A stretch of DNA of 64,000 nucleotides, taken from NCBI RefSeq assembly GCF_900113635.1, contig NZ_FOQA01000009.1, positions 1 to 64,000 of the forward strand. The letters run 5' to 3'. Source of the DNA: Tindallia magadiensis (GTDB lineage Bacteria > Bacillota > Clostridia > Peptostreptococcales > Tindalliaceae). Position numbers and translations under genes: made by a program. Below are positions 1 to 8,312 of the stretch, in pieces. Under the pieces are notes generated by a model, which was given only the letters and a program-made list of their open reading frames with translations, was not told the origin of the DNA and did not search any database. Position 1 is the first letter of the stretch. Each line of letters starts with the position of its first letter.

Positions 1-366
1 AGCTTAACAAAAGGTTGGATTACCGGAAGCTTGTCAGTTTTGAACTTTTGATACTTGGGTGAATGCACATCATCATGAGCCCATTGCTTAAGAGGAATGT
101 ATTTAGAAATAAAAAGGAGCAACCAACGAATTTGTTGATTTTGATATTGAATTATTAAAAGTAAATAAGTTATAATTGAGTTCATGACAATGACCTTCTT
201 TCTTTTTCGGGAATTTTTGGTGCTTAGGAACTTCAATTATAACCGAAAAGAGGGGGTCATTGTTTTTTATTACAAAAAAACTCTGAAGCCTTTGCAAAAT
301 AAAGCAGGTAAATATAAAGAGTAGTGTTTTACTTTACACTACGACATTAGAAAAGAAGGTGTTGGC
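1..366. other. Left-end non-coding stretch
   Basis: I see no convincing gene here. A 64-codon minus-strand frame (103-297) has no ribosome binding site and no recognisable motif. A 9-bp inverted repeat (187-195 and 255-263) encloses about 60 bp. A weak promoter-like pair (TTGCAA 292-297, 17 bp, TAAAGA 315-320) could serve the nitrogenase-like operon that starts at 367. Confidence 0.5.
321..342 (+). promoter_or_regulatory. Inverted repeat ahead of the nitrogenase-like operon
   Basis: A perfect 7-bp inverted repeat (GTAGTGT / ACACTAC) has an 8-nt A/T-rich loop. It lies just downstream of a weak promoter-like sequence and 24 bp before the first start codon. It could be an operator for a metal or redox regulator, or a leader hairpin. 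Its function is inferred from position only. Confidence 0.35.
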
Positions 367-1686
367 ATGAAACCATGGAAACCCTATAGCATTCCCGTAG
401 GCAATTTATTAGAGGAAGTCGCTACCAGAAGAAATAACACCAACCGGAAAAGTGCACTTCATTACTGCGCCCCTTCGGGAGGCGGCTGGGGCGTTGTACG
501 GGCCGCCTGCCTGGTGCCGGAAATTCTTATCCTATTTGTGATTCCTGTAGGATGTGGCCGGCATGGAGGCATCGCTTCCTTCCAGACCGGTGACAATCAA
601 AAGGTCAGGTATTTACTGATCGAAGAAGCTGAAGTAGTCATGGGAAGCTATGAAGACCGCATAGGCGAAGCAATAGAGCAACTGATTCATAAAGAAAAAC
701 CAAAAGGCATGATGATTTTTTCCACCTGCATTGACGATTTACTGGGGACGGATTTTGACAGCCTTCTGCGCATGGCAGAAGAAAAACACCAGATCCCTAT
801 GGTGCGGGCAAAAATGAATCCCATTATGTCAGAAACCGTTAAACCACCAGAGCTGATGGTGCAGGACAGTATGTATGCCTATTTACAGAAAAAACCTTTG
901 ATGGGCATTAAACGAGAGCGTTATGTGAACACCATTGGCTCCTTTGCAGCCGTGGATAAAAAATCAGAAATTCATTCCCTGCTGAACGAAGCCGGTGGTT
1001 ATCAGCTAAAACATATCACAGATTACAAAGAACTGAGTAAATTTCAGACCATGGCCAACCACAGAATGAATTTATTAGTAGCTCCCGGAGGTGCTTATGC
1101 CGTAAAATCGCTGGAAAAGAAAACAGGCATGAGCTACCTGGAAGTATTCAGCAGTTTTCAGCCAGAAGAAACCAGCCGCCAGTATCGAAAAATAGAAGAG
1201 GCACTGGGATTGTCGCTGGCTTTTGAAAAAGAAGAAAAAGCCGTGAAGGCTTTTCTGGAAGAAAATAGGAAATTTCTGGAAGGAAAGACCGTCGCCATTG
1301 GTGCCACCATCAATGCCCGGCCCTTTGAACTGGCAAAATTCCTAGTAGAACAGGGGATGGACCTTCGGTATGTGCTGGCAAAAGCCGTTCATCCTTCGGA
1401 AAAATCCTATGTGGAGTGGTTGACGGAAAACGCAGCTCATCTTCAGATTATCCCTAATCTGGAACCAAGCTTGTCCAGTGTAGAGGGCGGTCTGGAACAA
1501 CTGGATTATGGAATTGGCCTGGATGCCGCCGCTTATTTTGATGTAAAGCATCTTATTGAACTGCCTTTTGAAGAAAGTCTTTACGGCTATCAGGGAGCAA
1601 AAACACTGATTCATCGCCTGATCCATGCCAAACCTTACGAGGGCGACTTGATACAGCGAATTTATCAGGCAAACCTGGTGATATAA
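367..1686 (+). CDS. Nitrogenase component 1-type oxidoreductase, NifD-like subunit
   Basis: The 439-aa protein belongs to the nitrogenase component 1 superfamily (NifD/NifK, BchN/BchB, CfbD). Three cysteines fall in the spacing of the NifD cluster ligands: Cys34 in an HYCAPSGG context, Cys63 in PVGCGRHG and Cys121 in FSTCIDDLLG. A [4Fe-4S] or P-cluster-like centre at the subunit interface is therefore likely. It is somewhat shorter than true NifD. The next gene, a NifK-like partner, follows after 11 bp, so the two probably form a heterodimer. No NifH-like reductase gene lies in the window. The substrate is unknown; the binding-protein gene downstream suggests a metal chelate or tetrapyrrole rather than dinitrogen. 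The start has an AGAAGGTG ribosome site. Confidence 0.85.
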   Translation: MKPWKPYSIPVGNLLEEVATRRNNTNRKSALHYCAPSGGGWGVVRAACLVPEILILFVIPVGCGRHGGIASFQTGDNQKVRYLLIEEAEVVMGSYEDRIGEAIEQLIHKEKPKGMMIFSTCIDDLLGTDFDSLLRMAEEKHQIPMVRAKMNPIMSETVKPPELMVQDSMYAYLQKKPLMGIKRERYVNTIGSFAAVDKKSEIHSLLNEAGGYQLKHITDYKELSKFQTMANHRMNLLVAPGGAYAVKSLEKKTGMSYLEVFSSFQPEETSRQYRKIEEALGLSLAFEKEEKAVKAFLEENRKFLEGKTVAIGATINARPFELAKFLVEQGMDLRYVLAKAVHPSEKSYVEWLTENAAHLQIIPNLEPSLSSVEGGLEQLDYGIGLDAAAYFDVKHLIELPFEESLYGYQGAKTLIHRLIHAKPYEGDLIQRIYQANLVI

Positions 1687-1697
1687 GGAGGAAAAGA

Positions 1698-2858
1698 ATG
1701 AAAACAATACTAACCAAACTGCCCCCTCTGGCACCGGATTATTCTGGAGCCAGTGCCGCATTTTATTCCCTGGGAGGAGTGATTATTCTTAACGGAGCTG
1801 ATGGCTGCATAGGAAATGTGACGGGCTACGACGAACCCCGCTTTTTTGAAGAACCTTCCCATATCTTCAGCTCAGGGTTGCGGGAAATCCATGCCATTAC
1901 CGGGGACGAAGAGGTGTTGCTGGAAAAGATAAGAAAGGCACAGATCAGAGAAAACATCCAGTTTATTGTGATTTTAGGAACACCTACCTCAGCCGTAATT
2001 GCCAGTGATCACGAAAGCATTTCCAAAATGGTAATGGCCGAAAAATCCATCCCGGTAATTCCGCTGAATACCACCGGTATCGAAACCTATGAAAAAGGAT
2101 CGGCACTGGCCTTTGAAACCATCGCTAAAAACTGGGCTTCCTCCGAACAACCAGCCCAGGGTGCGGTGAATATTCTGGGAGCAACGCCCATGGATTATTG
2201 GAGCCTTAATCAGATAATGGAAATCAAAGAAGCTTTGGAAAGTCATGGTCAACGGGTGAACAGCATTTGGGGCATGGATGGTCAGGGCTTAGATAGTATT
2301 AAAAGAAGCTTAAACGCACAGGTGAATTTAGTGATTTCGATTTCAGGGCTAAAGGCGGCAAAATACCTGAAACAGAAGTACGACATGCCCTATGTGGTAG
2401 GCGTTCCTGTAGGAAAAGAAAGCACGAAAGCCTTGGTCGATCAGCTGAAAAACCCTTCTGCTCCTGTAGAAAGAAGAGAAGAAAAAAACTCGATCCCACC
2501 GGCTGGTCTTATTATTGGGGAGCAGGTATGGGCCAACGCCTTTCGGGACTATCTGGAAAAAGAAAAAGCCATGTCATCGCTTCAGGTGTGTTCATTATTT
2601 CAGATGGAAAAAGCCTATTGCCGCGAAGGTGATAAACAGATTGACTCTGAAGAAGAACTAGAAATGATGGCGGAAACCCACTCCTATCCTGTGGTAGTGG
2701 GAGATCCGTTTTTTCAGTCGATTTTCACTTCAGATAAAACCAACTTTTACTCAGCTCCTCATTTAGCGGTTTCCAGCCGGATTTCCTGGGGACATGATGT
2801 CCTGTATACCGGTCTGAGCCCTACGGTAATAGCCGATAGAAAAAGAAACTTAGGCTAA
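1698..2858 (+). CDS. Nitrogenase component 1-type oxidoreductase, NifK-like subunit
   Basis: The 386-aa second member of the pair aligns by eye with the N-terminal half of NifK. Cys37 (GADGCIGN) sits where NifK has its GSQGC cysteine. The other two NifK ligands are absent: the equivalent of the STC motif reads LGTPTS, and the first cysteine is missing. An NTTGIETYEKG segment matches a conserved stretch of nitrogenase-like proteins. With three cysteines from the partner and one here, a single shared [4Fe-4S] cluster is possible, as in dark protochlorophyllide reductase; that is my inference. The ribosome site is AAGGAGG. It is co-transcribed with the gene before it. Confidence 0.83.
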   Translation: MKTILTKLPPLAPDYSGASAAFYSLGGVIILNGADGCIGNVTGYDEPRFFEEPSHIFSSGLREIHAITGDEEVLLEKIRKAQIRENIQFIVILGTPTSAVIASDHESISKMVMAEKSIPVIPLNTTGIETYEKGSALAFETIAKNWASSEQPAQGAVNILGATPMDYWSLNQIMEIKEALESHGQRVNSIWGMDGQGLDSIKRSLNAQVNLVISISGLKAAKYLKQKYDMPYVVGVPVGKESTKALVDQLKNPSAPVERREEKNSIPPAGLIIGEQVWANAFRDYLEKEKAMSSLQVCSLFQMEKAYCREGDKQIDSEEELEMMAETHSYPVVVGDPFFQSIFTSDKTNFYSAPHLAVSSRISWGHDVLYTGLSPTVIADRKRNLG

Positions 2859-2938
2859 AGCATCGAGTAAGGAAATAGAGCATTGCGTAAGGAAGTAAAG
2901 TATCGCGCAAGGAAGTAAAGTATCGAGTAAGGAAAAAA
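2859..2938 (+). repeat. Tandem repeat, 4 copies of a 20-bp unit
   Basis: Four consecutive 20-bp units of the form AGyATCGaGTAAGGAAnTAA begin directly after the nitrogenase-like stop codon. The copies differ at a few positions. The array separates the oxidoreductase pair from the binding-lipoprotein gene and encodes no visible product. Confidence 0.9.
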
Positions 2939-2988
2939 GAAATTAATAAGATAAAGGATCAAGGAGATTATATAGGGAGGAAAGGTCT

Positions 2989-4164
2989 ATGAAAAAAAGA
3001 GGGATCACTATATTTTTGATACTAATGGCCTTGGTGCTGATCACCGGTTGTGGCAGTACGGGGAGCAATAGCGAAAATCAGGCAGGTACAGAATCTATTT
3101 CTCAGAGCGAGCAGGCTGAAGAAGCCTCAAATGAAAAGGAAGAAACTTCTGGGAGAATCATTATTGACCAGTTAGGAAGAGAAGTAGAAATTCCGGAAGA
3201 AATTCATCGGGTGGTAACGGATCGGATTTTGCCTTTTCCCTCCGTTTATTTTCTGGCAACAGGGAGAGATGAAGACATTGTAGGCATGCATCCAGCGTCA
3301 AAAAGTGCTTACGAACACTCCATGTTGTCGGTATTGGCACCAGGCATGCAGGCGGCTGAAACCGGTTTTGCCAGCGGTGAAGAAATCAATATAGAAGAGC
3401 TCTTGATGCTGGATCCGGATCTGGTATTTATTCGGGCAGAATCTGGCATGGAAGAACTATATGCAGAAGCGGGTATTCGAACAGTGGCCATTGGTACTAC
3501 CGGCATTGCCGACGGTGACGTGATGAAAACCATCAACAGCTGGATTGAAATATTAGGCGAAATCTACGACCTGGAAGACCGGGCCCAGGAAATCATTGAA
3601 TATGGGCTGCAGGTTGAAGCGGAAATTACCGAAAAAGTGGAAGGTCTGGAAGAGAAGCCACGAGCCATGATGTTGTTTAATCATATCGATGGGCAGCCAG
3701 TGGTTTCCGGATCCAACTTCTTTGGAAATTACTGGCTAACTACCACCGGAGCCATTGATGTAGCTGAAGATGATGTGAATGGCCGATCACCGGTGGAAAT
3801 GGAACAGATTTACACCTGGAATCCGGAAATTATTTATATCACCAATTTCACGGAACTACAGCCGGAAGATTTTTATCAAAACAAGATAGAAGGACAGGAC
3901 TGGAGCCAGATCGAAGCCGTGAAAAACGAAAGAGTGTATAAAATCCCCATGGGCATTTACCGGTGGTTCCCCCCTTCCGGCGATGCACCTCTGATGCTGC
4001 AATGGTTAGCTCAGCATAACCATCCTGAAATATTCGATTATGTCATCGAAGAGGAAATCAGAAACTATTACGCCGCTTATTATGATTATGAGTTATCAGA
4101 AGAAGAAATAAGCGTTATTCTAAATCCGGTACGAGAAGGTGCCGGTGGAGCTGGAGGACGGTAA
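2989..4164 (+). CDS. Iron/cobalamin-type ABC transporter substrate-binding lipoprotein
   Basis: The 391-aa periplasmic-binding-protein-like lipoprotein belongs to the FepB/BtuF (helical-backbone, TroA-like) class. A type II signal peptide ends in the lipobox LITGC, giving Cys21 as the lipidation site, followed by a Ser/Glu-rich linker. The first binding lobe starts at DQLGREVEIPEE, a typical opening for iron-siderophore and B12 binding proteins. The C-terminus is Gly-rich. No permease or ATPase gene follows; a terminator closes the unit at 4171. The protein may therefore use a transporter encoded elsewhere, for example at 13.2-15.1 kb. Its position behind the nitrogenase-like pair suggests that it delivers the metal chelate they act on, which is an inference. 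Confidence 0.88.
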   Translation: MKKRGITIFLILMALVLITGCGSTGSNSENQAGTESISQSEQAEEASNEKEETSGRIIIDQLGREVEIPEEIHRVVTDRILPFPSVYFLATGRDEDIVGMHPASKSAYEHSMLSVLAPGMQAAETGFASGEEINIEELLMLDPDLVFIRAESGMEELYAEAGIRTVAIGTTGIADGDVMKTINSWIEILGEIYDLEDRAQEIIEYGLQVEAEITEKVEGLEEKPRAMMLFNHIDGQPVVSGSNFFGNYWLTTTGAIDVAEDDVNGRSPVEMEQIYTWNPEIIYITNFTELQPEDFYQNKIEGQDWSQIEAVKNERVYKIPMGIYRWFPPSGDAPLMLQWLAQHNHPEIFDYVIEEEIRNYYAAYYDYELSEEEISVILNPVREGAGGAGGR

Positions 4165-4170
4165 GATCCA

Positions 4171-4196
4171 CCCTGTCAATTTTGGCAGGGTTTTTT
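4171..4196 (+). terminator. Rho-independent terminator
   Basis: A CCCTG...CAGGG stem with extra pairs in the loop is followed by a run of six T. It lies directly after the binding-lipoprotein gene and closes the nitrogenase-like operon. Confidence 0.85.
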
Positions 4197-4387
4197 AATG
4201 TTAAAAGAAGATTGTTGATTTTATCAATAGGTTTTGAAGCCATGGTGGTCATGGCAGAAAAATAATCCTGTTTATGAGTAGTATATATAGTAAGAAAAGG
4301 GTAAGTAACAAGGTAACCTATATTATTAGTGCGAAAGTCTCAGAGAAAAGAAGGGCTTCTTGATAGAAAGCAGCAGGAGGTGAGTCG

Positions 4388-6802
4388 ATGAAGATCTCAA
4401 AAAGAAAATGGGCTTTGATTATCTTTGGAATTATCGGAATTGTGGGACTTGCAGAGTCTTTTCTCAAGACTTCAGGAACGACTTTCCTACTACTGGTATT
4501 GCTAGTAGCAAGTCTGGTACTTTCCTTCCTATTCATAGAACATCTGGCAAACAGGGAGACGCTTCGTCGTGAACGGGAAAAAGTGGAGGAAGAACTAAAA
4601 CAAGCGAATCTGGTGGTTGAAAACAGTCCAGCCATACTGATTCGATGGAAAAACATGCCGAACTACCCTATTTTTATGGTCTCCGCCAATATCAACCAAT
4701 TTGGCTATTCTCAGGAAGAATTGGTATCCGGTGACCTTACCCATGCCGATATTGTTCACCCTGAGGATTTAGAGCGGATGAATCATGAAATAGAAAGCTA
4801 TACCTCCAATTATATTGACCGCTATCATCAACAGTATCGTATCATCACCAAAACAGGAGAAGTGCGGTGGATTGACGACCTTACAAGGGTGATTCGGGAT
4901 AGAGATAGAAAAATATTAGAATATCAAGGGATTTTGCTCGATATAACCGATCGAAAAAAAGCGGAAGAAGCACTTCGTGAAAGTGAGGCTCGTCTTAAAT
5001 CGATTATCGCCGTTTCCAATACCGGAGCCTGGGAATATCATCATGATACAGGGCATGTGTGGTGCAGTGACGAATACTTTACTATGTTAGGAAGAGATCC
5101 GGATAAATACGATACAAACGGTTCTGCCAATATATCTGAAAGCTGGCTTGCTCTGCTTCATCCCGATGATCAGGAGGCGGCATCTGCCCATTTTTTTGAA
5201 TACCTGAAAGGCGGCTCCGCAGGCATGTATGAAAATCATTTTCGAATGAGGCATCGCAACGGAACTTGGGTATGGATCTGGTCCAGAGGGCAGACGGTTA
5301 AGCATACGGACGGAAGCTTGTCCCATATGACCATAGGTACTCATATTAATATCACCAAGATAAAAGAAATGGAGTTCTCCTTGTATAAGGAGAAGGAACA
5401 GTTTAAGACCACACTGATTTCTATTGGTGATGGCGTTATTTCCACGGATATCAGAGGTAATGTTAAAGTGATGAACAAGGTTTCTGAGCAACTTACCGGT
5501 TGGACACAGGAAGAGGCGATAGATAAGCCGATAGAAACCATTTTTTCTGTCCTGGATGAAGTTACCCGAGAACCATTTGAAAACCCAGTAAGAGAAGTGT
5601 TGGAAACAGGCAAAATTGTCGAACTTACGAACCATCCCATTTTGCTTTCGAAAGAAGGTATCGAAAGGCCTATCGAAGATAGTGCAGCTCCCATTAAAGA
5701 TGAAAATGGTGAGACGACCGGTGTTGTGTTGGTTTTTAGAGATTTTACGGAAAAGAAAAAAAGCCAAAAGGAAATTGAATACCTAAGTTTTCATGATCAC
5801 CTAACAGGTTTATATAACCGAAGGTTTTTTGAGACAGAGATGAAACGACTTGATACAGAGAGAAACCTACCGATTACCATTCTTTTAGGTGATGTTAATG
5901 GATTGAAACTGATCAACGACTCCTTTGGACATGGCGTTGGGGATGAACTTATTGTAAAAGCAGCCAACACCCTGAAGGAATCGATCCGAGGGGAAGATAT
6001 TCTTGCACGAATTGGAGGCGACGAATATGCACTGTTATTGCCTAAAACCGATGCTGCAGAGACAGAAGAGTTAGTGAGACGAGTAAAAGGAAAACTTAAG
6101 AAAAAGCCCTTACGAGAGATCGAAGTATCTGTCTCCTTTGGTTGGGAGACAAAGCATCATGCTACGGAATCTTTGACAAAAGTATTTAAGAAAGCCGAAG
6201 ATAAAATGTATAAACAAAAGCTGTTTGAAGGGCCAAGTATGAGAGGGAATGTCATTCATAATATTATTACAACGATCAACGAAAAAAGGCCGGAAGAGAA
6301 AAATCATTCTGAAAAGGTCGCCAGCTTATGCGTAGCAATGGGAAAAGCCTTGGGGATGGATGGCTACGACCTGGAGAAGCTGAAAATGTTAGGTCTCTTT
6401 CATGATATTGGTAAAATTGCCATTTCAGATTCTCTGCTAAGTAAACGAGAAGCGCTGACGGAGATGGAATATAATGAAATCTGCCGGCATGCTGAAATTG
6501 GGTACCGCATTTTAAGCACCGTAAATGACATGGCAGAAATAGCCGAATATGTGCTGCATCACCATGAGCGATGGGATGGAAAAGGATATCCAAAGGGGCT
6601 TAAAGGCGAGGAGATTCCATTGCCATCCAGAATTTGTTTTATTGCCGATGCCTATGATATGATCAGCAATGGCAGAAATCAGCGTTCGGCAAAGTCGCCG
6701 GAGGATGCGACAGAAGAGCTGAAAAAGAATGCAGGGACACAATTTGACCCTGAATTGGTCACTGTATTCTTAGAGCAGGTTTTGCCAAAATATCGAAGCT
6801 GA
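4388..6802 (+). CDS. Membrane PAS-GGDEF-HD-GYP cyclic-di-GMP protein
   Basis: The 804-aa signalling protein has two N-terminal membrane helices (about residues 9-27 and 31-51), then three PAS-type sensor domains (about 75-190, 200-330 and 335-455). A GGDEF domain follows, with a GGDEY signature near 542 and an RxxD inhibitory site (RGED) five residues before it. The HD-GYP phosphodiesterase domain has HDIGK near 671 and HHERWDGKGYP near 725-733. It could both make and break cyclic-di-GMP; the last signature residue is Tyr instead of Phe, so cyclase activity is uncertain. The ribosome site is GGAGGTG. It is followed after 20 bp by another GGDEF gene, probably in one operon. Confidence 0.92.
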   Translation: MKISKRKWALIIFGIIGIVGLAESFLKTSGTTFLLLVLLVASLVLSFLFIEHLANRETLRREREKVEEELKQANLVVENSPAILIRWKNMPNYPIFMVSANINQFGYSQEELVSGDLTHADIVHPEDLERMNHEIESYTSNYIDRYHQQYRIITKTGEVRWIDDLTRVIRDRDRKILEYQGILLDITDRKKAEEALRESEARLKSIIAVSNTGAWEYHHDTGHVWCSDEYFTMLGRDPDKYDTNGSANISESWLALLHPDDQEAASAHFFEYLKGGSAGMYENHFRMRHRNGTWVWIWSRGQTVKHTDGSLSHMTIGTHINITKIKEMEFSLYKEKEQFKTTLISIGDGVISTDIRGNVKVMNKVSEQLTGWTQEEAIDKPIETIFSVLDEVTREPFENPVREVLETGKIVELTNHPILLSKEGIERPIEDSAAPIKDENGETTGVVLVFRDFTEKKKSQKEIEYLSFHDHLTGLYNRRFFETEMKRLDTERNLPITILLGDVNGLKLINDSFGHGVGDELIVKAANTLKESIRGEDILARIGGDEYALLLPKTDAAETEELVRRVKGKLKKKPLREIEVSVSFGWETKHHATESLTKVFKKAEDKMYKQKLFEGPSMRGNVIHNIITTINEKRPEEKNHSEKVASLCVAMGKALGMDGYDLEKLKMLGLFHDIGKIAISDSLLSKREALTEMEYNEICRHAEIGYRILSTVNDMAEIAEYVLHHHERWDGKGYPKGLKGEEIPLPSRICFIADAYDMISNGRNQRSAKSPEDATEELKKNAGTQFDPELVTVFLEQVLPKYRS

Positions 6803-6822
6803 AAAGAAAAGTAGGTGAACAA

Positions 6823-8271
6823 ATGCAAAAGAAATTTTACTTGATGATGGCCTTATTAATCAGCACTATTCTGATGCTGATTGTTTACAATGTCACTCTG
6901 GTCCGTAATGAGATCATAGAAAATCGGTATAATACATTGGTGAATGACTTAAGAGGCGATGCAACTGCTTTCGGTCTATGGATTCATCAAAAAAAGAATA
7001 TGATTAACACGGCAAAAGATATTTACCAGAATTTTTCTTATGAAGAACTGATGGATCAAAAGACAGAAAATCCATATTTCAATATTAATAAGGAAGATCC
7101 AAGCATTTCGCAAATCTATATCGGCTTAGAGGATGGAAACTTTCTAACAGGAGGGAGATGGGTACCACCTGAGGATTATGATCCACGGAGCAGAACCTGG
7201 TATCAGGAAGCTTATAAAGCAGATAAAACTATTGTTTCAAATATTTATACTGATCGAGAAACAGGAGAAATGCTTGTAACCGTGAGTTCGCCTTTTTATC
7301 TGGAAGATCAGTTAGTAGGCGTGCTTTCGGCGGATGTTTTTTTAGAAAGCATCCGAAACTTTTTAGTGGCGGAAATAGAACAAAGAAACAGTTATTCCTA
7401 TTTGATTGATGAAGATGGAACCATTGTGATCCATACCCGACAACCTGAATTGGAAGGGCAAAACATTCATATGATTCAAAACGCTCCTGCCCTGACCGAA
7501 TACTTTGAAAAAGCTAAAAAAACCGGAAGTCTTGTCAGAATGTCCTACGAATATGAGGCAGAACAGATTATCGGTATTGTGCAGAAAGCCGAGGGCCGAA
7601 ACTGGTATTTAGTAGTGGCAAGAGTAGACGAAACGGCTTTAATGGATGCGCACCTGACTCATCAGTGGATGTTTCTGATTAATGGGATTATGTTGCTGAG
7701 CATTCTTATGTTGATCTACATGATCTCCAAAACGAGAGCAGAATTACATAACATGAATGAGTTACTAACGAAAGAAAATGAAAAGGACTTTCTGACCGGC
7801 ATTTATAACAGAAGATATCTGAACTTGTACTTGGAAAGTTTATGGAAAAGGGAAGATATAAATCAGGTAAGTATATTGATTCTGGACGTAGATTTTTTCA
7901 AAAAATACAACGACTTTTACGGTCATATTATGGGAGATGATGTATTAAAAAAGATCACCCAATGCATCGATGACACGGTACGAGAAAAAGACGTTTTTGC
8001 ACGTTTTGGGGGAGAGGAATTTGCCTTAGTGCTGGAAAATGTCCATGAATCAAAGGTGAAAAAAATCGCCCAAAAAATAATCGATACGGTGTATCGATTA
8101 AACATTGAACATGAGACATCACCTTTTGAACGAATTACCATTAGTATTGGTGCGGTTACAGTGCAACCCAGCCATACACTAAGTGTCAGAGAAGCGATAG
8201 ATTATGCTGATGAGGCGCTTTACGACGCAAAGGAAGCAGGAAGAAACCGGGTAGCCGTTTATGCTGAATGA
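6823..8271 (+). CDS. dCache-sensor diguanylate cyclase
   Basis: The 482-aa protein has one N-terminal helix (about 7-25), a large extracytoplasmic double-Cache sensor (about 35-275, with the DPRSRTWYQEA motif typical of the family), a second helix (about 278-298), a short coiled linker and a GGDEF domain. The signature is GGEEF (about 395-399), with an RxxD product-inhibition site (REKD) just before it, so it should synthesise cyclic-di-GMP from two GTP in response to an external ligand. A truncated close relative lies at 10890-11876. It probably shares a transcript with the PAS-GGDEF-HD-GYP gene upstream. Confidence 0.92.
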   Translation: MQKKFYLMMALLISTILMLIVYNVTLVRNEIIENRYNTLVNDLRGDATAFGLWIHQKKNMINTAKDIYQNFSYEELMDQKTENPYFNINKEDPSISQIYIGLEDGNFLTGGRWVPPEDYDPRSRTWYQEAYKADKTIVSNIYTDRETGEMLVTVSSPFYLEDQLVGVLSADVFLESIRNFLVAEIEQRNSYSYLIDEDGTIVIHTRQPELEGQNIHMIQNAPALTEYFEKAKKTGSLVRMSYEYEAEQIIGIVQKAEGRNWYLVVARVDETALMDAHLTHQWMFLINGIMLLSILMLIYMISKTRAELHNMNELLTKENEKDFLTGIYNRRYLNLYLESLWKREDINQVSILILDVDFFKKYNDFYGHIMGDDVLKKITQCIDDTVREKDVFARFGGEEFALVLENVHESKVKKIAQKIIDTVYRLNIEHETSPFERITISIGAVTVQPSHTLSVREAIDYADEALYDAKEAGRNRVAVYAE

Positions 8272-8312
8272 AAAGAAAAGCCTTAAAAAGCTCTGGAAAA
8301 GCCTTAAAAAAG

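Noticed and set aside
1-68. Minus-strand frame ending LPVIQPFVK, resembling the start of Dam-type adenine methylases
   Set aside because: The next codon begins with CT (Leu), whereas the family requires Trp followed by GGKR, and there is no ribosome site.
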